Assembly: GCA_031082005.1 (NCBI GenBank)
Contig: JAVHLR010000001.1
Span: 315,251-379,250 of the forward strand
DNA: 64,000 bases
Origin: Patescibacteria group bacterium
GTDB taxonomy: Bacteria; Patescibacteriota; Patescibacteriia; 2-12-FULL-60-25
Direction of reading: 5' to 3'
Shown here in pieces: positions 56,911-64,000 of this stretch. The notes under the pieces are model-generated. The model did no database searches. It was not told the DNA's origin and was given only the letters and a program-made list of their open reading frames with translations. The position numbers and the translations under genes are program-made. The stretch's first letter is position 1; the number at the start of each line of letters is the position of its first letter.

Positions 56911-57693
56911 ATGTCACTCATCAAGACACCTCAAGAGATCGAGAGTCTGAAACGCGGCGGGGAAATCCTTTCTGCTGCGTTGTCTGCCGCCATGCGCGCT
57001 TGTGTCGTCGGAGCCAGTACCGAGGACATCGACCGCATCGCGCGGGAGAGCATGGAGCGGGCTGGCGCCAAGCCGTCATTTTTGGGTTATCGCATCGATC
57101 CGCACGACCCTGCTTATCCCTCGACGCTCTGCATCTCCATCAACGACGAAGTGGTGCATGCCCCGGCGACTCCGGCGCGCATCGTGCAGGATGGTGACGT
57201 TGTGGGTTTGGACATTGGCGCCTGGTACGAGGGTCTGACTACTGATATGGCTGCCACCGTTGCTGTCGGCAAAGTCAAAGAAGAGGAACGCGAACTCATC
57301 ATCGAGACGCGTCGCGCCTTGGAACAAGCTTTGAAAGTCGTCCGTTCTGGTGCATGGATTTCCGAAATAGGCGCCGCCATCGAAGACTACCTCAAACCCC
57401 ACGGTTACGGCATCATCCGCGACTTGGTCGGCCATGGAGTGGGGCATGCGGTGCACGAAGACCCTCAAATCCCGAATTTCAGGGATCCGCGAGCATCTAA
57501 GGTCCAGATGCGTACCGGCATGGTTTTAGCGATCGAGCCCATGGTTGCCCTGGGTAGTTGGAAAATCTACCAGAAAACCAACGGTTGGTCGCTGGCCACG
57601 CGCGACGGCTCAATGGCTGCACATTGGGAGGTCACGGTCGCCGTCACAGACGATGGCTATGATCTAATCACTCCTTGGCCAAATCAGTTATGA
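56911..57693 (+). CDS. map: type I methionine aminopeptidase
   Basis: STLCISINDEVVHAPA; DGDVVGLDIGAWYEGLTTDMAAT; VGHGVGHAVHEDPQIPNF. Confidence 0.96.
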   Translation: MSLIKTPQEIESLKRGGEILSAALSAAMRACVVGASTEDIDRIARESMERAGAKPSFLGYRIDPHDPAYPSTLCISINDEVVHAPATPARIVQDGDVVGLDIGAWYEGLTTDMAATVAVGKVKEEERELIIETRRALEQALKVVRSGAWISEIGAAIEDYLKPHGYGIIRDLVGHGVGHAVHEDPQIPNFRDPRASKVQMRTGMVLAIEPMVALGSWKIYQKTNGWSLATRDGSMAAHWEVTVAVTDDGYDLITPWPNQL

Positions 57694-58697
57694 AGGTCAT
57701 TCGATCGATTTGTCTGCATACAAAAGACGCTGTCGGAAAAGAGACGAAACTTTTGGGACTCGCCAAGCGGCTTGAAGATCATGGTTTCATCGTCCAAACC
57801 AAGCGTCTTTGCTCACCAACAAAGGATATCAGGCTCTTTGAAGCGAGCGTTACCGATCCGAATATATTATTGAGTGTTGGCAAGATTTCTCATGACGAAT
57901 ACTCTGCCATTGCCCCCGACTTTCTTGAAACGCAGCGTACAAGTCTTTGCGTGGATCTGACTCAAGAGGAAATCAATGAGGCGGTCGTGCAGACCCTGTT
58001 CGATATCATCAAAACTAACCCACAAAAAACTTTTAACTTCGCCTACGTTTTCAATGATCTAGCGAGCAGCCCATTTTTTCCGTCTGCATTTTACGAACAA
58101 GAAGGCTTCTCCATAGGCTTGCAATCGACTGACCTCAGCGAAAACTTGCCTGGATTGCAGGACTGGCTGGATGCACAGAAAACAGTTTGGTCAGAAATTA
58201 TCGAAATATTTAAGGACGAGCAGGATTTTCTCGGCATCGATTCATCGATAGCGCCTTTATTCCATGGAGTAAGTAGTCTAGCTGACTTGACTAAGCGCAT
58301 CTGCGGAGGTTTTAGCGAATCTGTTATGTCGGACTTTTACGTAAATCTCACTCGCTTCATCAAGACGCAAAATCCCAAACCCATCGGACTCTGTGGTCTG
58401 ATGCTGCCCTGTCTCGAAGATTTCGAGCTAGCTGAAGAATATTCTCAGGGCGAATTTTCATTGGAGCGCAATCTATTTCTTTCGCTTCATTCTGGTCTTG
58501 GGATCGACACGTACCCTATGGGTATAGATGAGGATATGGCTAAGCTTGCTTCCATCCTTAAACTGGTCCAGGGGCTTTCTAATAAATACAAAAAACCTCT
58601 TTCAGTCCGTTTCGTGTCGGACGGAAAGGCGAAAATCGGAGAGATGACTGATTTTAAGAATCAGTATCTGAAGGATGTCATCGTCAGAAGCCTATGA
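57690..58697 (+). CDS. DUF711-like family protein (putative)
   Basis: GIDSSIAPL and LPCLEDFELAEEYSQGEFS...GLGIDTYPMGID resemble DUF711/UPF0210 motifs; start overlaps map stop. Confidence 0.6.
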   Translation: MKVIRSICLHTKDAVGKETKLLGLAKRLEDHGFIVQTKRLCSPTKDIRLFEASVTDPNILLSVGKISHDEYSAIAPDFLETQRTSLCVDLTQEEINEAVVQTLFDIIKTNPQKTFNFAYVFNDLASSPFFPSAFYEQEGFSIGLQSTDLSENLPGLQDWLDAQKTVWSEIIEIFKDEQDFLGIDSSIAPLFHGVSSLADLTKRICGGFSESVMSDFYVNLTRFIKTQNPKPIGLCGLMLPCLEDFELAEEYSQGEFSLERNLFLSLHSGLGIDTYPMGIDEDMAKLASILKLVQGLSNKYKKPLSVRFVSDGKAKIGEMTDFKNQYLKDVIVRSL

Positions 58698-59233
58698 ACA
58701 ACCCTTCAGACACAGAAACCCAAATCATCCCCATATCTCGCATTGCGGATAAGATCTACATTATTCGTGGAGTCAAAGTCATGTTCGACCGAGACCTCGC
58801 GGTACTTTACGGTGTCCCGACCAAGGCCCTGAACCAAGCGGTCAGACGCAATGTCAAGCGTTTTCCAAAGGATTTCATGTTCACTCTGACAGCCGAAGAA
58901 TTGGAGGATTGGAGGTCACAAATTGTCACCTCCAATCCGTGGGCTAAGATGGGTTTGCGCCGTCCACCGTCTGTATTTACTGAACAGGGTGTCGCCATGC
59001 TTTCAAGTGTCTTGAACAGCGAGCGTGCCATTCTGGTCAATATCCAGATCATCAGGACCTTTACGCGATTGCGTGAGCTTTTGGCTACACATGAGGAACT
59101 TCGTCTTAAACTAGAATCCCTGGAAAAGAAATACGATGAGCAGTTCAAGATCGTCTTCGATGCTTTTCGCCGTCTGCTGGATGCAGAAAATGAAGAAAAG
59201 CCGCAAATCGGATTTGATATAAAAACAATATGA
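58694..59233 (+). CDS. ORF6N domain protein (phage-type DNA-binding)
   Basis: KIYIIRGVKVMFDRDLAVLYGVPTKALNQAVRRNVKRFPKDFMFTLTAEE; PSVFTEQGVAMLSSVLNSERAILVNIQIIRTF. Confidence 0.92.
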   Translation: MNNPSDTETQIIPISRIADKIYIIRGVKVMFDRDLAVLYGVPTKALNQAVRRNVKRFPKDFMFTLTAEELEDWRSQIVTSNPWAKMGLRRPPSVFTEQGVAMLSSVLNSERAILVNIQIIRTFTRLRELLATHEELRLKLESLEKKYDEQFKIVFDAFRRLLDAENEEKPQIGFDIKTI

Positions 59234-59628
59234 GAATCCTAGGCATCGACTATGGTTCTAAACGCGTCGGCATCGCACTCGGTGATACCGAGTCCAAGAT
59301 CGCTACACCGTGGTCGGTTTTGCCGAACGAAGGCGCATTGCCTTTGCTGGCCAAGATTCATGACATCGCTGAACGTGATCAAGTCGAGGAAATCGTCGTC
59401 GGCGTCCCACGTCCGCTGAAGGACTCGCATCTCGAGAACGAACAAGTTCGTGAAATAAACAAATTCATCCTCGGCCTCAAAGGACTCAACCTTCCGATCC
59501 ACGAAATCGACGAAGCTATGTCGTCCAAACTGGCGGCGCGACAAGTCTCGGCAGCAGGGGAGAAGGGGAAAAGGGATGATCTGGCGGCTGCCGCCATTCT
59601 GCAGACGTGGCTGGACAGGAGAGGGTGA
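59230..59628 (+). CDS. ruvX: Holliday junction resolvase RuvX/YqgF
   Basis: MRILGIDYGSKRVGIALGD; EIDEAMSSKLAARQ; DDLAAAAILQTWLD. Confidence 0.95.
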   Translation: MRILGIDYGSKRVGIALGDTESKIATPWSVLPNEGALPLLAKIHDIAERDQVEEIVVGVPRPLKDSHLENEQVREINKFILGLKGLNLPIHEIDEAMSSKLAARQVSAAGEKGKRDDLAAAAILQTWLDRRG

Positions 59629-59635
59629 GGAAGGT

Positions 59636-59716
59636 GTCTAGTAGCTAGTATCTGGTAGCTGGTATACATTCCAAATACTAGCTACAAGCTACCAAATACC
59701 AGATACCAGATACTAA
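59636..59716. repeat. Palindromic repeat, family C, intergenic copy
   Basis: gtagctagtatctggtagctggtat...atactagctacaagctaccaaataccagataccagatactaac. Confidence 0.8.
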
Positions 59717-59727
59717 CTGCTTCCCCC

Positions 59728-60405
59728 ATGTCCTACCTTCGCGACACTGTCATCGTCCTCAAGAAAGAACCGTTCCGCGAGCAGGATCGGCGCTATTATC
59801 TTTACGGCCGTGAACATGGTTTGCTCATCGCCGTGGCGCGAGGATCGAGCTCGCCTAAATCCAAACAAGCCGGACATCTTGAGCCGTTCTCATATGCCGA
59901 AGTCATGATCGCCAAAGGCACGGCGTTCGATAAGCTGGCGGTGGCAAAAGGGGCTGGATCGTACCTCGTACCTCGTACCTCGTACCTCGCAAGTTATGCT
60001 ATCCGCGGGTCCATCTCTGATTTAGTGCTAAAGTTGATGCGGCCCGGGGTCGCAGATGAACGGATTTATGACCTATTAGCTGAAACGCTGGATGTGACTG
60101 CGTCTTTCCCTGTAGAACCCTCGCCCGATAGGGCACGTCTCATCCTCTCCGCCGCGACGCTGAAACTTTTGGACGCGTTAGGTTTCGCGCCGATCATCAA
60201 CCCGTCCGGTGAAGCGACGACTCCTGTTCAGAGTCTGGCGCTCGCATCTTTCCTCCGCCGCGCTCCGCTTTCCGAAGTCCTCCGGATAACCGGCTCGGTC
60301 GATATCTTTCGCGCCACGTCCGGTTTCGTCGAGGAAGCCTTGAAAGCGACCCATCTGACGGATGCACCGACTGGCCCTAGAGTCATCGCAGCATTAAGCG
60401 CGTGA
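59728..60405 (+). CDS. recO: DNA repair protein RecO
   Basis: RDTVIVLKKEPFREQDRRYYLYGREHGLLIAVARGSSSPKSKQAGHLEPFSYAEV. Confidence 0.9.
   Translation: MSYLRDTVIVLKKEPFREQDRRYYLYGREHGLLIAVARGSSSPKSKQAGHLEPFSYAEVMIAKGTAFDKLAVAKGAGSYLVPRTSYLASYAIRGSISDLVLKLMRPGVADERIYDLLAETLDVTASFPVEPSPDRARLILSAATLKLLDALGFAPIINPSGEATTPVQSLALASFLRRAPLSEVLRITGSVDIFRATSGFVEEALKATHLTDAPTGPRVIAALSA
59961..59988. repeat. 7-bp tandem repeat (GTACCTC x4) within recO
   Basis: Direct reading: gtacctcgtacctcgtacctcgtacctc. Confidence 0.95.
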
Positions 60406-60411
60406 TATCGC

Positions 60412-61098
60412 ATGAAACCGATTTGGATCATCGGTGGCCTGTCTCTGGCCGCCATCGGAATCTGTACGGCCTCTGTCGTGGAGATTTTTTTGTTGCATTC
60501 GACCACGTCAACGCCTTCACGTAGCCTCCAGATCAGTCAAGAATACAGTTCTCATGATGAGGACGCTGATGGTATAAACGACACTCAAGACGTGTTAGAC
60601 GGTGCGCGCGCCGAAGTGCGGCGGCATCCGATTTATCATAGTGGCTATTACAGCGGAGGATATCCGCCGGAAGACGAGGGTGTCTGTACGGACGTCATTT
60701 GGAGAGCCTTGCGACAGGCGGGTTATGATCTGAAGAAATCGATCGACGAAGATATCCGTCAAAGGACTTCCTCCTATCCACGAGTGCAGGGCGAGCCTGA
60801 CCCGAACATCGACTTCCGCCGCGTGCCAAATGTATTCGAGTACCTCCGCCGCTACGGGACTTCGCTCACGACCGAGATCAAGCCGTGGGACGAAGAGAAC
60901 CTCAAAGAGTGGCAGGGCGGCGATATCGTCGTGTTTGGTAAACCCAAGGAGCACATCGCTATTGTCTCCGACAAGCGTCGCGCTGACGGAGTGCCGCTCA
61001 TCATCCATAACAGCGCCCCATATCCAGAAGAACAGGATGCTTTGCTTTATTGGCACGAGAACGTATCAAAAATTGTCGGCCACTTCCGTCTGCCCTAA
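60412..61098 (+). CDS. DUF1287 domain-containing exported protein
   Basis: GVCTDVIWRALRQAGYDLKKSIDEDI; GDIVVFGKPKEHIAIVSDKR; IIHNSAPYPEEQDALLYW. Confidence 0.87.
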   Translation: MKPIWIIGGLSLAAIGICTASVVEIFLLHSTTSTPSRSLQISQEYSSHDEDADGINDTQDVLDGARAEVRRHPIYHSGYYSGGYPPEDEGVCTDVIWRALRQAGYDLKKSIDEDIRQRTSSYPRVQGEPDPNIDFRRVPNVFEYLRRYGTSLTTEIKPWDEENLKEWQGGDIVVFGKPKEHIAIVSDKRRADGVPLIIHNSAPYPEEQDALLYWHENVSKIVGHFRLP

Positions 61099-61196
61099 GG
61101 ACTGGTGACAGAGTCGTACCCTTGACTTTGTAAAGCTTTTTTGTTACACAATTCAATTCGTTGTTCTTTTCTCTAGTCGTTTGGAAAGGGAAGGGC

Positions 61197-61985
61197 ATGC
61201 CATCACCACAGCGTGTGATTCTTGGTTCAAGCCACGATCGAAGCCCGAAGTTCATCAAGCGGCGGTTCAATCAAAGCGAACTGCAGCCCCAAGTCGTCAT
61301 TAAGCCGATCGTCATTCCCCGGATCCGGATCCCCAAGACATCCGTCATCCGCGAAGTGGCAGAGGCTTACTCGCGCGGCGGGAACTTCCGCGAAAGGCGG
61401 AAGCGGCGGGTGGAGCTCTACGGCGAGAATCGCCTGACGAACTTCTTCAAGTTCTACGGCATCATCGCCCGCATCCTCCGCCGCTACAACGGACGCGACG
61501 CGATCAAGGTGGACATCGAGCTGCACCTCAAGGAGTATGTCCAGAGCAAGGCCGACCTCTTCCGCAAGATCACGCGCAAGTGTCTGGAAGACGAAGCGAA
61601 GCGCTTCATCAACAGTCGCGAGGACATGCTTCTGGAGATGGTTAAGGAGTACGAGCCCGCGATCGTCGCACGTCCACTGTCGCCCAAGGATTCACGTGAG
61701 CGCGGCGGTGAAGCATATACCGAAGCAGCCGCCAAACGCCGCCAGACGGCGCGCCGCATCGACCGCATCACCATCCGGGCGCGTCTGCCGGGTAGTACCG
61801 TGGACCTGTTCGTCACGCTCGGACCTGCGACCAAGCGTATCGATGGCCGTCGCGTGCCCTGCGAACGACGCGTCTTCTCTATCCAGACCGCCTCCGAGTG
61901 GGAGGCCTGGAAGCGGACGCGTGTGAAGGACAAGCAGCCCTACCGCAACAACCGTCCCAAGGGACGTCGTCACGACCTCAACTGA
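61197..61985 (+). CDS. basic hypothetical protein
   Basis: 263-aa ORF from ATG 61197, SD-like ggaaagggaaggg upstream, terminator downstream. Confidence 0.65.
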   Translation: MPSPQRVILGSSHDRSPKFIKRRFNQSELQPQVVIKPIVIPRIRIPKTSVIREVAEAYSRGGNFRERRKRRVELYGENRLTNFFKFYGIIARILRRYNGRDAIKVDIELHLKEYVQSKADLFRKITRKCLEDEAKRFINSREDMLLEMVKEYEPAIVARPLSPKDSRERGGEAYTEAAAKRRQTARRIDRITIRARLPGSTVDLFVTLGPATKRIDGRRVPCERRVFSIQTASEWEAWKRTRVKDKQPYRNNRPKGRRHDLN

Positions 61986-62006
61986 CGGAATCCCTCACTC
62001 CGTCAG

Positions 62007-62044
62007 CCCCTGCCTGGGTATTGCCTAGGCAGGGGAATTCTTTT
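62007..62044 (+). terminator. Rho-independent terminator
   Basis: cccctgcct gggtattgcct aggcagggg then T-rich tract. Confidence 0.7.
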
Positions 62045-62063
62045 AATGTACATACGAATTCAT

Positions 62064-63356
62064 ATGCAAAACCTCATCTCCAAATTCCCCGAACTCGTCG
62101 GGCAAGAAACGACGATCAAAGGCTGGGCCTACAACGTCCGTTCTTCCGGCAGCATCGCCTTCCTTCAGATCCGCGACGGGTCGGGTTTTACGCAAGCAGT
62201 CGTGGTCAAGAATAATGTCGATGAAGCTTCGTGGCAGGCGGCGGTAGATACGACTCTTGAATCTGCGGTCGCTGTCACGGGTTCTGTCTCTAAACACCCA
62301 AAACAAGAAGGCGTGTACGAACTGCAGGCGACTAAAGTCGAATTGATCCAAAAGTCAGATGAATATCCCATCGGCAAGAAAGAACATGGCCCGGACTTTT
62401 TGCTCGACAATCGGCACCTGTGGTTACGCGCGCCATCGCAATGGGCTGTCATGCGCATCCGCAACGAAATCATCTACGCAACTTATGATTGGTTTCGCCA
62501 GAATGATTTCATCAAGATCGATGCGCCGATCCTCACGCCGAATGCCTGCGAGGGCACGACTGAACTTTTTGAGATCGACTACTTCGGCGAGCGCAAAGCC
62601 TACCTTTCGCAATCCGGCCAGCTCTACATCGAAGCCGCCATCGCCTCGGTCGGACGTTGTTTCGACTTCGGTCCTGTCTTCCGTGCCGAAAAATCCAAGA
62701 CGCGCCGCCACCTCATCGAGTTCTGGATGATGGATGCCGAAGCGGCTTTCGTCGATCACGAGGGTAACCTAAAGATCCAGGAAGAGTTGGTCTCGTTCAT
62801 CGTCAAACGCGTGCTCGAGAACTGCGCCGCCGAACTCAAGATACTCGAACGCGACGTCGAACCGCTCAAGAAAGTCGTCGCTCCTTTCTATCGCCTGACG
62901 CACGCCGAAGCCATCAAGATCTTACGCGAGAAGGGGAGTGATATCGGTGACATGGATGATCTTGGCGCGGATGACGAGACTATCCTAACCCAAATGTACG
63001 ACAAGCCGATTTTCATCGAAAAATATCCGACTGCAGTCAAAGCGTTCTACATGAAACGCGATCCGTCGGATCCGACGCACGTCTTGAATGCCGACCTGCT
63101 CGCCCCCGAAGGCTATGGCGAAATCATCGGCGGCAGCCAGCGCGAAGATAATTACGAAGAGCTGATCAAACGCGTCCGCGAACACAACCTGCCGGAAAAA
63201 GAATTCCAGTGGTATCTCGACCTGCGCAAATACGGTTCAGTCCCGCATTCCGGCTTCGGTTACGGTTTGGAACGTCTTGTGGCCTGGATTTGTGGTTTGC
63301 ACCATGTGCGCGAAACTATCCCGTTCCCCAGGCTTTTGAATCGGTTGGAGCCATAG
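62064..63356 (+). CDS. asnS: asparaginyl-tRNA synthetase
   Basis: Class II motifs: FDFGPVFRAEKSKTRRHLIEFWMMDAEAAF, GFGYGLERLVAWICGLHHVRETIPFPR. Confidence 0.94.
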   Translation: MQNLISKFPELVGQETTIKGWAYNVRSSGSIAFLQIRDGSGFTQAVVVKNNVDEASWQAAVDTTLESAVAVTGSVSKHPKQEGVYELQATKVELIQKSDEYPIGKKEHGPDFLLDNRHLWLRAPSQWAVMRIRNEIIYATYDWFRQNDFIKIDAPILTPNACEGTTELFEIDYFGERKAYLSQSGQLYIEAAIASVGRCFDFGPVFRAEKSKTRRHLIEFWMMDAEAAFVDHEGNLKIQEELVSFIVKRVLENCAAELKILERDVEPLKKVVAPFYRLTHAEAIKILREKGSDIGDMDDLGADDETILTQMYDKPIFIEKYPTAVKAFYMKRDPSDPTHVLNADLLAPEGYGEIIGGSQREDNYEELIKRVREHNLPEKEFQWYLDLRKYGSVPHSGFGYGLERLVAWICGLHHVRETIPFPRLLNRLEP

Positions 63357-63433
63357 TAGGGTTACATTACTTAGTTCGAAAGTAAATTGTTTTACCCTAC
63401 AACAGATACGCCTTCACGTGCTATTCTGTCTCC

Positions 63434-64000
63434 ATGCCCAAAAAACAGAGCTTTTCGCCCAAAACCAACGCTCCCTTGGCAATTTTTGCGACCATACTAG
63501 TTGTCGCCGGCATTGTCGCCTCCGCTTGGTTCTCGTCGCATAAACCGTCGACGCCACCGTCAGTGTTAGAGAAAAAGGGACAAGCACCAGCGCCAATTAA
63601 CAAGGATGACGCGTCATTCGACTTGTTCCTCGAGAACGAATCCTCAATCACGATCCTCTGGCTTGATGGGAAAAGCGAACGCTTAAGTAAGGATGATTTT
63701 CGGAAGCGGTATCCTCAAGTTGACACACCTCTCGTAGGTGTATCTGCCGCAAACGGCGCGCCTACAACCTTCGTTTCCAAGGCCGACGCGGTAACATCAG
63801 GCGAGATGGATCCGTCTGGTGCTTATGTCGCTCACTTGGGTCAATCTAAATCTGATGGCGCAGGCACTATCGAGATATCCGAGAACAACACCGTCTCCGA
63901 GTCCATCGTACTGCGCGATAAGACGAGTAGGCCGCTTAAGGATCCGACGATAATCGGATGGACAAGTCCGCGGGAAATGGTTGTTTCCGTCGTCGCCACG
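63434..64000 (+). CDS. membrane-anchored protein, truncated by window end, hypothetical
   Basis: Open frame from ATG 63434 to window end (MPKKQSFSPKTNAPLAIFATILVVAGIVASAWFSSHKPS...), TM helix near N-terminus; absent from ORF track because no stop. Confidence 0.65.
   Translation, partial: MPKKQSFSPKTNAPLAIFATILVVAGIVASAWFSSHKPSTPPSVLEKKGQAPAPINKDDASFDLFLENESSITILWLDGKSERLSKDDFRKRYPQVDTPLVGVSAANGAPTTFVSKADAVTSGEMDPSGAYVAHLGQSKSDGAGTIEISENNTVSESIVLRDKTSRPLKDPTIIGWTSPREMVVSVVAT

Noticed and set aside
58694-59233. Prophage called from ORF6N gene
   Set aside because: No integrase, capsid, terminase or lysis genes nearby; neighbours are chromosomal.
59961-59988. Tandem repeat as a CRISPR array
   Set aside because: The unit is 7 bp, contiguous with no spacers, and inside recO. 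No cas genes in the window.

Overview
The window is about 64 kb with gene content and operon layout consistent with a Candidate Phyla Radiation (Patescibacteria) chromosome; this placement is inferred, not searched. The backbone is housekeeping. It includes rpsL-rpsG-fusA, tuf, and a near-complete S10/spc ribosomal protein block (S10 to L15-secY, then adk and map) with no L30 gene. It also includes rnc-nusB-rpmF, ndk, rpmB, a CCA-adding enzyme, HU, malic enzyme, ruvX, recO and asnS, plus five tRNAs that all encode CCA. Between these lie many single-gene accessory units. The most interesting observations are: (i) two gene classes, in which core genes mostly lack Shine-Dalgarno (SD) motifs while isolated accessory genes have strong SDs and their own GC-rich terminators; (ii) a split PEP-synthase-like set with an ATP-grasp protein and two phosphohistidine swivel proteins but no PEP-binding barrel; (iii) a presenilin-like intramembrane aspartyl protease with YD/GxGD/PAL motifs between secY and adk; (iv) a RelA/SpoT-like synthetase domain protein coupled to a small acidic ORF; (v) two candidate ADP-ribose-processing enzymes (NADAR-like and ADP-ribosylglycohydrolase); (vi) dispersed palindromic repeats, one of which sits in frame inside a glycosyltransferase gene, and a 7-bp x4 tandem repeat inside recO. 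No CRISPR array, transposase or integrase was seen. All family calls come from reading motifs; no database search was run.
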